64,000 nucleotides of DNA from Panorpa germanica (Eukaryota > Arthropoda > Insecta > Mecoptera > Panorpidae): NCBI GenBank assembly GCA_963678705.1, contig CAVMBN010000184.1, positions 25,311 to 89,310 on the forward strand. The letters run 5' to 3'. A model generated the notes under the pieces. That model had not been told where the DNA came from, searched no databases, and saw nothing but the letters and a program-made list of their open reading frames with translations. The position numbers and the translations under genes were made by a program. Positions 27,515 to 38,614 of the stretch are shown one piece after another; the stretch's first letter is position 1, and every line of letters begins with the position of its first letter.

Positions 27515-29100
27515 GTAACAAACAAATGGTAAGTAAGTAGGCATAAGTACAAGTATGTATATGAGATATTTATAAAAATTCAGTGTGCCTTTGTTGATGT
27601 CCGGTGGCCAAGTGACCTTCAAAGAATTAGACCGGCAAAAACCTATAGGTACGTCTACTGCGCTATGGAAAACTATTTTCATTGTCGAACATTATTTTAC
27701 AAACCGATTACCGTTCTATGAAAAGGCAACTATCTAAAGGTTGTCCTCAGCGATCTGTAATGGGGCCTGAGCTCTGGAACATGGTATTCGACGAGAACTG
27801 TGTTTCTCACTCGAAAGGTTGTGTAGACATATGTTTTGCCAACGATAATGTGATCCTTATCGGTGCAAATAGTACAGAAACCCTAGAAAGCCGTTCTCGA
27901 CCTGCTATGTATAAAATCTGTAGTTTCTTGAAGCTACAAAGCTACGAAACAAATACAGTAACAACGAATGATAAACTTGTAACACTCCTTGCGCGTGTCA
28001 CAAGGACGGAATGAAGCTTAAACTCAGCAACTATGCCGACACTATACAAGGGGGCATTTATGCTAATAGTTGTGTTTTGTGCTTCGGCATGGTATTACAG
28101 GATCAATCTTCCAGATCTTCCATGCAAAGAACTATGTTATTGACGATGACGCGTTGTTGCAGAACTGTATCTACAGAAGTGGTGCAAGTGATATTGGGAA
28201 CAATTCCTTTAGATTTAAAAATCACTCATGCACTTACTCAAGTACAAATTACGCTAGAACTAAAAAAATCAAATTTTGATGATTTAAAATTAATGCGACA
28301 AATTTCGAGGATTTAAAGTTAATGCGGCTGTAGGATAAAAGTCTGGAGACGATACCAAATATATTGCCAAAGAGATGAATGCATATATGCATAAGCTCTG
28401 GCAAGACAGATGGGACTTAATACAAAAAGGAAGACCTACGTATTGGTTTACAAAGACGTTAATATTGCTTTGCAACACAAGTGGTTCCTATCTACTATAT
28501 GTGTGATCGGCTCCTGCTACTTTCGGTGAAAAAAGTGATTAAAAGTGAGAAATTATTTATGGAAAAAAATTAAATAAATTATATGAATACTTTTTCAAAC
28601 GAAAAGTATTTAAGTTTGTTTTAAATTTGTGTTAATTTACCCTAAACAAAGTGTTTTTACAAAAGTTTGACAGTTGGAAACCAGTGTTAAAAACGAATTT
28701 TTCATTACGCGTACACGCGGTCTTATAAACATAACCTCAAATTTGTAACTTTGATGTTTGATATAAGACAATAATAAGTGCGATAGACAAAAAAAGTGAT
28801 AATAATTAGGTTAGTGTTAGTGCTAAAACATCAAGTGGTTTAAAATTCAAGAAATCTGAAGAGATATATAAGGAAGACCTCATATAAACACTACAAATAT
28901 ACGGAAGACAAAAGGTTGCCGCCCACTATCAAGTAAGTCGAATAAAATTAACTATAAATAATAATAAAACACAAAAATTAGTTTATATAAATGCGTGTTT
29001 TAAATAATAATGAGAGTGTATTAATTGTTATAAGTGATTAAGTGAACAATATATGCGGTTTTCTTGGAAATAGTGATTGATCGTTCATGAACATTCATAG
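27515..29100 (+). repeat. Unit 18, dimer A copy 1
   Basis: 1,586 bp. Palm remnant 27682-28014 with AMYKICSF. Near-twin of unit 20 in the RT half, but the tail after about 28490 (ctatatgtgtg, tttcggtg) matches units 21 and 23 instead. Confidence 0.93.
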
Positions 29101-30685
29101 ATAACAAACAAATGGTAAGTAAGTAGGCATAAGTACAAGTATGTATATGAGATATTTATATAAATTCAGTGTGCCTTTGTTGATGGCCGGTGGACAAGTG
29201 ACCTTCAAAGAACTAGACCGGCAAAAACCTATAGGTACGTCTACTGCGCTATGGAGAACTATTTTCATTATCGAACATTATTTTACAAACCGATTACCGT
29301 TTCATGAAAAGGCAACTATCTAAACGTTGTCCTCAGCGATCTGTAATGGGGCCTGAGCTCTGGAACATGGTATTCGACGAGAACTGTGTTTCTCACTCGA
29401 AAGGTTGTGTAGACATATGTTTTGCCAACGATAATGTGATCCTTATCGGTGCAAATAGTACAGAAACCCTAGAAAGCCGTTCTCGACCTGCTATATATAA
29501 AATCTGTAGTTTCTTGAAGCTACAAAGCTACGAAACAAATACAGTAACAACGAATGATAAACTTGTAACACACCTTGCGCGTGTCACAAGGACGGAATGA
29601 AGCTTAAACTCGGCAACTATGCCGACACTATACAAGGGGGCATTTATGCTTATAGTTGTGTATTGTGCTTCGGAATGGTATTACAGGATCAATCTTCCAG
29701 ATATTCCATGCAAAGAACTATGTTATTGACAATGACGCGTTGTTGCAGAACTGTATCTACAAAAGTGGTGCAAGTGATATTGGGGACAATTCCTTTAGAT
29801 TTAAAAATCACTCATGCACTTACTCAAGTACAAATTATGCTAGAACTGAAAAAATCAAATTTTGATGATTTAAAATTAATGCGACAAATTTCGAGGATTT
29901 AAAGTTAATGCGGCTGTAGGATAAAAGTCTGGAGACGATACCAAATATATTGCCAAAGAGATGAATGCATATATGCATAAGCTCTGGCAAGACAGATGGG
30001 ACTTAATACAAAAAGGAAGACCTACGTATTGGTTTACAAGGACGTTAATATTGCTTTGCAACACAAGTGGTTCCTATCTACTATGTGTGTGATCGGCTCC
30101 TGCTACTTTAGGTGAAAAAAGTGATTAAAAGTGAGAAATTAATTATGGAAAAAAATTAAATAAATTATATGAATACTTTTTCAAACGAAAAGTATTTAAG
30201 TTTGTTTTAAATTTGTGTTAATTTACCCTAAACAAAGTGTTTTTACAAAAGTTTGACAGTTGGAAACCAGTGTTAAAACGAATTTTTTATTACGCGTACA
30301 CGCGGTCTTATAAACATAACCTCAAATTTGTAACTTTGATGTTTGATATAAGACATTAATAAGTGCGATAGACAAAAAAAGTGATAATAATTAGGTTAGT
30401 GTTAGTGCTAAAACATCAAGTGGTTTAAAATTCAAGAAATCTGTAGAGATATATAAGGAAGACCTCATATAAACACTACAAATATACGGAAGACAAAAGG
30501 TTGCCGCCCACTATCAAGTAAGTCGAATAACATTAACTATAAATAATATTAAAACACAAGAATTAGTTTATATAAATGCGTGTTTTAAATAATAATGAGA
30601 GTGTATTAATTGTTATAAGTGATTAAGTGAACAATATATGCGGTTTTCTTGGAAATAGTGATTGATCGTTCATGAACATTCAATG
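29101..30685 (+). repeat. Unit 19 (G-type start), dimer A copy 2
   Basis: 1,585 bp. Palm remnant 29304-29600, same KRCPQ change as unit 17. One A fewer in agtgttaaaacg near 30277. Confidence 0.93.
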
Positions 30686-30715
30686 GTAACAAACAAATGG
30701 TAAGTAAGTAGGCAT

Positions 30716-30799
30716 AAGTACAAGTATGTATATGAGATATTTATAGAAATTCAGTGTGCCTTTGTTGATGTCCGGTGGCCAAGTGACCTTCAAAGAATT
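30716..30799 (+). pseudogene. RT remnant segment A: motif A region (unit 20)
   Basis: Reading from 30716 gives KYVYEIFIEIQCAFVDVRW, then PSDLQRI. This resembles the R1-group motif A context (FLDIQGAFDNVWWP), where the Asp of AFD is a catalytic metal ligand. Here a Val is inserted before the Asp (AFVD). A stop lies 15 bp upstream in this frame, so the retroelement match seems to begin near here. RT fingers, endonuclease and ORF1 are absent. Moderately sure; the match is by eye. Confidence 0.6.
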
Positions 30800-30908
30800 A
30801 GACCGGCAAAAACCTATAGGTACGTCTACTGCGCTATGGAAAACTATTTTCATTGTCGAACATTATTTTACAAACCGATTACCGTTCCATGAAAAGGCAA
30901 CTATCTAA
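30789..30908 (+). pseudogene. RT remnant segment B: KELD to YFTNR (unit 20)
   Basis: This is a different frame from segment A, overlapping it by about 10 bp. It reads FKELDRQKPIGTSTALW, then IVEHYFTNRLPFHEKATI and a stop. KELG.P...L...YF..R is the usual stretch between RT motifs A and B in non-LTR elements, so order and spacing fit one colinear RT gene with a frameshift between the two segments. Confidence 0.7.
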
Positions 30909-31185
30909 AGGTTGTCCTCAGCGATCTGTAATGGGGCCTGAGCTCTGGAACATGGTATTCGACGAGAACTGTGTTTCTCACTCGAAAGGTTGTGTAGACA
31001 TATGTTTTGCCAACGATAATGTGATCCTTATCGGTGCAAATAGTACAGAAACCCTAGAAAGCCGTTCTCGACCTGCTATGTATAAAATCTGTAGTTTCTT
31101 GAAGCTACAAAGCTACGAAACAAATACAGTAACAACGAATGATAAACTTGTAACACTCCTTGCGCGTGTCACAAGGACGGAATGA
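30889..31185 (+). pseudogene. RT remnant segment C: GCPQ and FAND boxes (unit 20)
   Basis: A third frame reads QLSKGCPQRSVMGPELWNM, matching the RT motif B signature GCPQGS..GP.LWN. About 40 residues on comes VDICFANDNVILIGANS, in the place of the catalytic YADD/FADD box. The first Asp of that box is Asn (AAC) here and in every unit I read, which would be expected to abolish polymerase activity. The segment ends ARVTRTE followed by TGA, where non-LTR RTs often have Trp (TEWG), so the stop is probably a TGG-to-TGA change. The nominal ATG at 30853 has no special status. Confidence 0.85.
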
Positions 31186-31203
31186 AGCTTAAACTCAGCA
31201 ACT

Positions 31204-31314
31204 ATGCCGACACTATACAAGGGGGCATTTATGCTAATAGTTGTGTTTTGTGCTTCGGCATGGTATTACAGGATCAATCTTCCAGATCTTCCATGCAAAG
31301 AACTATGTTATTGA
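31204..31314 (+). pseudogene. RT remnant segment D: LYKGAF..ASAW (unit 20)
   Basis: Same frame as segment C beyond its TGA. It reads MPTLYKGAFMLIVVFCASAW, matching the LY.G.F.....YAA.AW stretch that follows the palm in R1-like RTs. It runs into TGA at 31312-31314 unless the frame changes, because the thumb continues in another phase. Confidence 0.7.
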
Positions 31315-31487
31315 CGATAACGCGTTGTTGCAGAACTGTATCTACAGAAGTGGTGCAAGTGATATTGGGAACAATTCCTTTAGATTTAAAAATCACTCAT
31401 GCACTTACTCAAGTACAAATTACGCTAGAACTAAAAAAATCAAATTTTGATGATTTAAAATTAATGCGACAAATTTCGAGGATTTAA
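31293..31487 (+). pseudogene. RT remnant segment E: thumb region RTVSTE (unit 20)
   Basis: This is another frame change. The segment contains CCRTVSTEVVQVILGTIPLD followed by LKI, resembling AYRT.ST.AL.VLAG..PLDL in the R1/I-type RT thumb. It continues through ITLELKKSNFDDLKLMRQIS to a TAA. Unit 20 has a private Met-to-Ile change just before this motif (acgataacg). The D-to-E phase change is a missing base in or near the caaag run, bridged only in unit 13. Confidence 0.75.
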
Positions 31488-31524
31488 AGTTAATGCGGCT
31501 GTAGGATAAAAGTCTGGAGACGAT

Positions 31525-31677
31525 ACCAAATATATTGCCAAAGAGATGAATGCATATATGCATAAGCTCTGGCAAGACAGATGGGACTTAATACAAAAAG
31601 GAAGACCTACGTATTGGTTTACAAGGACGTTAATATTGCTTTGCAACACAAGTGGTTCCTATCTACTATGTGTGTGA
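31525..31677 (+). pseudogene. RT remnant segment F: WQDRWD..GRPTYW (unit 20)
   Basis: It reads MHKLWQDRWDLIQKGRPTYW and onward to TGA. Many R1/I-type elements have W...W..S.KGRWTY.L.P after the thumb, and this segment fits in position and spacing. It includes the perfect palindrome at 31550-31563. Beyond it the frame may shift once more. Confidence 0.65.
31550..31563. other. Perfect 14-bp palindrome atgcatatatgcat (reference copy)
   Basis: Lies inside RT segment F and occurs in all full-length units. Part of it (tgaatgcatata) is the filler left in the rearranged units 39 and 41. Confidence 0.7.
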
Positions 31678-31700
31678 TCGGCTCCTGCTACTTTAGGTGA
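31626..31700 (+). pseudogene. Possible last RT-ORF remnant (unit 20)
   Basis: A shifted frame reads CVIGSCYFR then TGA, weakly like the LTGHG.F motif that follows the GRWTY region in non-LTR elements. It would mark the 3' limit of recognisable coding sequence. Weak evidence; chance is possible. Confidence 0.3.
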
Positions 31701-31756
31701 AAAAAGTGATTAAAAGTGAGAAATTAATTATGGAAAAAAATTAAATAAATTATATG

Positions 31757-31781
31757 AATACTTTTTCAAACGAAAAGTATT
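31757..31781. other. Inverted repeat, 9-bp stem, 7-nt loop (reference copy)
   Basis: aatactttt / aaaagtatt around a 7-nt loop. Kept in most units. Broken in units 27 and 30 (tacttcttc, aagttttta) and on the right arm only in unit 34. Confidence 0.75.
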
Positions 31782-31877
31782 TAAGTTTGTTTTAAATTTG
31801 TGTTAATTTACCCTAAACAAAGTGTTTTTACAAAAGTTTGACAGTTGGAAACCAGTGTTAAAACGAATTTTTCATTA

Positions 31878-31889
31878 CGCGTACACGCG
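31878..31889. other. CpG-dense imperfect palindrome cgcgtacacgcg (reference copy)
   Basis: Four CpGs in 12 bp within otherwise AT-rich spacer. Present in almost every unit; units 2 and 8 change only the next base pair context (cgcgatc). A protein-binding role is conceivable but not shown. Confidence 0.6.
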
Positions 31890-32252
31890 GTCTTATAAAC
31901 ATAACCTCAAATTTGTAACTTTGATGTTTGATATAAGACATTAATAAGTGCGATAGACAAAAAAAGTGATAATAATTAGGTTAGTGTTAGTGCTAAAACA
32001 TCAAGTGGTTTAAAATTCAAGAAATCTGTAGAGATATATAAGGAAGACCTCATATAAACACTACAAATATACGGAAGACAAAAGGTTGCCGCCCACTATC
32101 AAGTAAGTCGAATAACATTAACTATAAATAATATTAAAACACAAGAATTAGTTTATATAAATGCGTGTTTTAAATAATAATGAGAGTGTATTAATTGTTA
32201 TAAGTGATTAGGTGAACAATATATGCGGTTTTCTTGGAAATAGTGATTGATC

Positions 32253-32262
32253 GTTCATGAAC
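32253..32262. other. Perfect 10-bp palindrome gttcatgaac (reference copy)
   Basis: Sits 8 bp before the phase boundary of the next unit. Changed to gttcataacc at the junctions leading into units 26, 27, 29, 35 and 37, which marks that sub-family. Confidence 0.6.
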
Positions 32263-32270
32263 ATTCAATG

Positions 32271-33856
32271 GTAACAAACAAATGGTAAGTAAGTAGGCAT
32301 AAGTACAAGTATGTATATGAGATATTTATAGAAATTCAGTGTGCCTTTGTTGATGTCCGGTGGCCAAGTGACCTTCAAAGAATTAGACCGGCAAAAACCT
32401 ATAGGTACGTCTACTGCGCTATGGAAAACTATTTTCATTGTCGAACATTATTTTACAAACCGATTACCGTTCCATGAAAAGGCAACTATCTAAAGGTTGT
32501 CCTCAGCGATCTGTAATGGGGCCTGAGCTCTGGAACATGGTATTCGACGAGAACTGTGTTTCTCACTCGAAAGGTTGTGTAGACATATGTTTTGCCAACG
32601 ATAATGTGATCCTTATCGGTGCAAATAGTACAGAAACCCTAGAAAGCCGTTCTCGACCTGCTATGTATAAAATCTGTAGTTTCTTGAAGCTACAAAGCTA
32701 CGAAACAAATACAGTAACAACGAATGATAAACTTGTAACACTCCTTGCGCGTGTCACAAGGACGGAATGAAGCTTAAACTCGGCAACTATGCCGACACTA
32801 TACAAGGGGGCATTTATGCTAATAGTTGTGTTTTGTGCTTCGGCATGGTATTACAGGATCAATCTTCCAGATCTTCCATGCAAAGAACTATGTTATTGAC
32901 GATGACGCGTTGTTGCAGAACTGTATCTACAGAAGTGGTGCAAGTGATATTGGGGACAATTCCTTTAGATTTAAAAATCACTCATGCACTTACTCAAGTA
33001 CAAATTACGCTAGAACTGAAAAAATCAAATTTTGATGATTTAAAATTAATGCGACAAATTTCGAGGATTTAAAGTTAATGCGGCTGTAGGATAAAAGTCT
33101 GGAGACGATACCAAATATATTGCCAAAGAGATGAATGCATATATGCATAAGCTCTGGTAAGACAGATGGGACTTAATACAAAAAGGAAGACCTACGTATT
33201 GGTTTACAAGGACGTTAATATTGCTTTGCAACACAAGTGGTTCCTATCTACTATATGTGTGATCGGCTCCTGCTACTTTCGGTGAAAAAAGTGATTAAAA
33301 GTAAGAAATTATTTATGGAAAAAAATTAAATAAATTATATGAATACTTTTTCAAACGAAAAGTATTTAAGTTTGTTTTAAATTTGTGTTAATTTACCCTA
33401 AACAAAGTGTTTTTACAAAAGTTTGACAGTTGGAAACCAGTGTTAAAAACGAATTTTTCATTACGCGTACACGCGGTCTTATAAACATAACCTCAAATTT
33501 GTAACTTTGATGTTTGATATAAGACATTAATAAGTGCGATAGACAAAAAAAGTGATAATAATTAGGTTAGTGTTAGTGCTAAAACATCAAGTGGTTTAAA
33601 ATTCAAGAAATCTGTAGAGATATATAAGGAAGACCTCATATAAACACTACAAATATACGGAAGACAAAAGGTTGCCGCCCACTATCAAGTAAGTCGAATA
33701 ACATTAACTATAAATAATATTAAAACACAAGAATTAGTTTATATAAATGCGTGTTTTAAATAATAATGAGAGTGTATTAATTGTTATAAGTGATTAAGTG
33801 AACAATATATGCGGTTTTCTTGGAAATAGTGATTGATCGTTCATGAACATTCAATG
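32271..33856 (+). repeat. Unit 21, dimer B copy 1
   Basis: 1,586 bp. Palm remnant 32438-32770 (AMYKICSF). The WQDRW segment has a stop (ctctggtaagac). Near-identical to unit 23. Confidence 0.94.
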
Positions 33857-35442
33857 GTAACAAACAAATGGTAAGTAAGTAGGCATAAGTACAAGTATGT
33901 ATATGAGATATTTATAGAAATTCAGTGTGCCTTTGTTGATGTCCGGTGGCCAAGTGACCTTCAAAGAATTAGACCGGCAAAAACCTATAGGTACGTCTAC
34001 TGCGCTATGGAGAACTATTTTCATTGTCGAACATTATTTTACAAACCGATTACCGTTCCATAAAAAAGCAACTATCTAAAGGTTGTCCTCAGCGATCTGT
34101 AATGGGGCCTGAGCTCTGGAACATGGTATTTGACGAGAACTGTGTTTCTCACTCGAAAGGTTGTGTAGACATATGTTTTGCCAACGATAATATGATCCTT
34201 ATCGGTGCAAACAGTACAGAAACCCTAGAAAGCCGTTCTCGACCTGCTATATATAAAATCTGTAGTTTCTTGAAACTACAAAGCTACGAAACAAATACAG
34301 TAACAACGAATGATAAACTTGTAACACACCTTGCGCGTGTCACAAGGACGGAATGAATCTTAAACTCGGCAACTATGCCGACACTATACAAGGGGGCATT
34401 TATGCTAATAGTTGTGAATTGTGCTTCGGCATGGTATTACAAGATCAATCTTCCAGATCTTTCATGCAAAGAACTATGTTATTGACGATGACGCGTTGTT
34501 GCAGAACTGTATCTACAGAAGTGGTGCAAGTGATATTGGGAATAATTCCTTTAGATTTAAAAATCACTCATGCACTTACTCAAGTACAAATTACGCTAGA
34601 ACTGAAAAAATCAAATTTTGATGATTTAAAATTAATGCGACAAATTTCGAGCATTTAAAGTTAATGCGGCTGTAGGATAAAAGTCTGGAGACGATACCAA
34701 ATATATTGCCAAAGAGATGAATGCATATATGCATAAGCTCTGGCAAGACAGATGGGACTTAATACAAAAAGATAGACCTACGTATTGGTTTACAAGGACG
34801 TTAATATTGCTTTGCAACACAAGTGGTTCCTATCTACTATGTGTGTGATCGGCTCCTGCTACTTTAGGTGAAAAAAGTGATTAAAAGTGAGAAATTAATT
34901 ATTGAAAAAAATTAAATAAATTATATGAATACTTTTTCAAACGAAAAGTATTTAAGTTTGTTTTAATTTTGTGTTAATTTACCCTAAACAAAGTGTTTTT
35001 ACAAAAGTTTGACAGGTGGAAACTAGTGTTAAAAACGAATTTTTCATTACGCGTACACGCGGTCTTATAAACATAACCTCAAATTTGTAACTTTGATGTT
35101 TGATATAAGACATTAATAAGTGCGATAGACAAAAAAAGTGATAATAATTAGGTTAGTGTTAGTGCTAAAACATCAAGTGGTTTAAAATTCAAGAAATCTG
35201 TAGAGATATATAAGGAAGACCTCATATAAACACTACAAATATACGGAAGACAAAAGGTTGCCGCCCACTATCAAGTAAGTCGAATAACATTAACTATAAA
35301 TAATATTAAAACACAAGAATTAGTTTATATAAATGCGTGTTTTAAATAATAATGAGAGTGTATTAATTGTTATAAGTGATTAGGTGAACAATATATGCGG
35401 TTTTCTTGGAAATAGTGATTGATCGTTCATGAACATTCAATG
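33857..35442 (+). repeat. Unit 22, dimer B copy 1
   Basis: 1,586 bp. M-type unit: RSIKKQLSK and NDNMILIGANS in the palm remnant 34024-34356, then gaatgaatc. Spacer has gacaggtggaaactag. Near-identical to unit 24. Confidence 0.94.
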
Positions 35443-37028
35443 GTAACAAACAAATGGTAAGTAAGTAGGCATAAGTACAAGTATGTATATGAGATATTTA
35501 TAGAAATTCAGTGTGCCTTTGTTGATGTCCGGTGGCCAAGTGACCTTCAAAGAATTAGACCGGCAAAAACCTATAGGTACGTCTACTGCGCTATGGAAAA
35601 CTATTTTCATTGTCGAACATTATTTTACAAACCGATTACCGTTCCATGAAAAGGCAACTATCTAAAGGTTGTCCTCAGCGATCTGTAATGGGGCCTGAGC
35701 TCTGGAACATGGTATTCGACGAGAACTGTGTTTCTCACTCGAAAGGTTGTGTAGACATATGTTTTGCCAACGATAATGTGATCCTTATCGGTGCAAATAG
35801 TACAGAAACCCTAGAAAGCCGTTCTCGACCTGCTATGTATAAAATCTGTAGTTTCTTGAAGCTACAAAGCTACGAAACAAATACAGTAACAACGAATGAT
35901 AAACTTGTAACACTCCTTGCGCGTGTCACAAGGACGGAATGAAGCTTAAACTCGGCAACTATGCCGACACTATACAAGGGGGCATTTATGCTAATAGTTG
36001 TGTTTTGTGCTTCGGCATGGTATTACAGGATCAATCTTCCAGATCTTCCATGCAAAGAACTATGTTATTGACGATGACGCGTTGTTGCAGAACTGTATCT
36101 ACAGAAGTGGTGCAAGTGATATTGGGGACAATTCCTTTAGATTTAAAAATCACTCATGCACTTACTCAAGTACAAATTACGCTAGAACTGAAAAAATCAA
36201 ATTTTGATGATTTAAAATTAATGCGACAAATTTCGAGGATTTAAAGTTAATGCGGCTGTAGGATAAAAGTCTGGAGACGATACCAAATATATTGCCAAAG
36301 AGATGAATGCATATATGCATAAGCTCTGGTAAGACAGATGGGACTTAATACAAAAAGGAAGACCTACGTATTGGTTTACAAGGACGTTAATATTGCTTTG
36401 CAACACAAGTGGTTCCTATCTACTATATGTGTGATCGGCTCCTGCTACTTTCGGTGAAAAAAGTGATTAAAAGTAAGAAATTATTTATGGAAAAAAATTA
36501 AATAAATTATATGAATACTTTTTCAAACGAAAAGTATTTAAGTTTGTTTTAAATTTGTGTTAATTTACCCTAAACAAAGTGTTTTTACAAAAGTTTGACA
36601 GTTGGAAACCAGTGTTAAAAACGAATTTTTCATTACGCGTACACGCGGTCTTATAAACATAACCTCAAATTTGTAACTTTGATGTTTGATATAAGACATT
36701 AATAAGTGCGATAGACAAAAAAAGTGATAATAATTAGGTTAGTGTTAGTGCTAAAACATCAAGTGGTTTAAAATTCAAGAAATCTGTAGAGATATATAAG
36801 GAAGACCTCATATAAACACTACAAATATACGGAAGACAAAAGGTTGCCGCCCACTATCAAGTAAGTCGAATAACATTAACTATAAATAATATTAAAACAC
36901 AAGAATTAGTTTATATAAATGCGTGTTTTAAATAATAATGAGAGTGTATTAATTGTTATAAGTGATTAAGTGAACAATATATGCGGTTTTCTTGGAAATA
37001 GTGATTGATCGTTCATGAACATTCAATG
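35443..37028 (+). repeat. Unit 23, dimer B copy 2
   Basis: 1,586 bp. Copy of unit 21 at 3,172-bp spacing. Palm remnant 35610-35942. Confidence 0.94.
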
Positions 37029-38614
37029 GTAACAAACAAATGGTAAGTAAGTAGGCATAAGTACAAGTATGTATATGAGATATTTATAGAAATTCAGTGT
37101 GCCTTTGTTGATGTCCGGTGGCCAAGTGACCTTCAAAGAATTAGACCGGCAAAAACCTATAGGTACGTCTACTGCGCTATGGAGAACTATTTTCATTGTC
37201 GAACATTATTTTACAAACCGATTACCGTTCCATAAAAAAGCAACTATCTAAAGGTTGTCCTCAGCGATCTGTAATGGGGCCTGAGCTCTGGAACATGGTA
37301 TTTGACGAGAACTGTGTTTCTCACTCGAAAGGTTGTGTAGACATATGTTTTGCCAACGATAATATGATCCTTATCGGTGCAAACAGTACAGAAACCCTAG
37401 AAAGCCGTTCTCGACCTGCTATATATAAAATCTGTAGTTTCTTGAAACTACAAAGCTACGAAACAAATACAGTAACAACGAATGATAAACTTGTAACACA
37501 CCTTGCGCGTGTCACAAGGACGGAATGAATCTTAAACTCGGCAACTATGCCGACACTATACAAGGGGGCATTTATGCTAATAGTTGTGAATTGTGCTTCG
37601 GCATGGTATTACAAGATCAATCTTCCAGATCTTTCATGCAAAGAACTATGTTATTGACGATGACGCGTTGTTGCAGAACTGTATCTACAGAAGTGGTGCA
37701 AGTGATATTGGGAATAATTCCTTTAGATTTAAAAATCACTCATGCACTTACTCAAGTACAAATTACGCTAGAACTGAAAAAATCAAATTTTGATGATTTA
37801 AAATTAATGCGACAAATTTCGAGCATTTAAAGTTAATGCGGCTGTAGGATAAAAGTCTGGAGACGATACCAAATATATTGCCAAAGAGATGAATGCATAT
37901 ATGCATAAGCTCTGGCAAGACAGATGGGACTTAATACAAAAAGATAGACCTACGTATTGGTTTACAAGGACGTTAATATTGCTTTGCAACACAAGTGGTT
38001 CCTATCTACTATGTGTGTGATCGGCTCCTGCTACTTTAGGTGAAAAAAGTGATTAAAAGTGAGAAATTAATTATTGAAAAAAATTAAATAAATTATATGA
38101 ATACTTTTTCAAACGAAAAGTATTTAAGTTTGTTTTAATTTTGTGTTAATTTACCCTAAACAAAGTGTTTTTACAAAAGTTTGACAGGTGGAAACTAGTG
38201 TTAAAAACGAATTTTTCATTACGCGTACACGCGGTCTTATAAACATAACCTCAAATTTGTAACTTTGATGTTTGATATAAGACATTAATAAGTGCGATAG
38301 ACAAAAAAAGTGATAATAATTAGGTTAGTGTTAGTGCTAAAACATTAAGTGGTTTAAAATTCAAGAAATCTGTAGAGATATATAAGGAAGACCTCATATA
38401 AACACTACAAATATACGGAAGACAAAAGGTTGCCGCCCACTATCAAGTAAGTCGAATAACATTAACTATAAATAATATTAAAACACAAAAATTAGTTTAT
38501 ATAAATGCGTGTTTTAAATAATAGTGAGAGTGTATTAATTGTTATAAGTGATTAAGTGAACAATATATGCGGTTTTCTTGGAAATAGTAATTGATCGTTC
38601 ATGAACATTCAATG
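37029..38614 (+). repeat. Unit 24, dimer B copy 2
   Basis: 1,586 bp. Copy of unit 22 at 3,172-bp spacing; palm remnant 37196-37528. Its tail diverges (aacattaag near 38345, atagtgag near 38522). Confidence 0.94.

Larger units (their letters stand above)
30686..32270 (+). repeat. Unit 20, reference unit; dimer A copy 2
   Basis: 1,585 bp. Close to the array consensus and used here for the detailed map of RT segments and spacer sites. Palm remnant 30853-31185. Confidence 0.94.
31701..32300. other. Non-coding AT-rich spacer of the unit (reference copy)
   Basis: About 600 bp, crossing the unit 20/21 phase boundary, with no convincing coding sequence on either strand. It holds a 9-bp-stem inverted repeat, a CpG-dense box, two abutting insect-type telomere words and a 10-bp palindrome. 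It could be the 3' UTR of the ancestral element or unrelated DNA captured when the unit formed; I cannot distinguish these. Confidence 0.7.

Noticed and set aside
30686-30715. gtaagtaagtag and caagtaagtcg as splice donors of a transcript across units
   Set aside because: Good donor words, but no matching acceptor, exon or coding logic; AT-rich spacers contain such words by chance.
30853-31185. The recurring 110-codon + strand ORF as a functional small protein gene
   Set aside because: It is a slice of RT with the catalytic box damaged, no proper start context and many truncating variants between units.
31241-31450. The recurring 69-codon ORF beginning MCIVLRHG or MCFVLRHG
   Set aside because: Out-of-phase shadow of the LYKG and RTVSTE segments, without family resemblance.
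31461-31649. A 62-codon minus-strand ORF present at the same place in almost every full-length unit
   Set aside because: It is the antisense of RT segments E-F, matches no motif I know, and its persistence follows from the near-identity of the units. Several units (1, 6, 7, 35) lack it.
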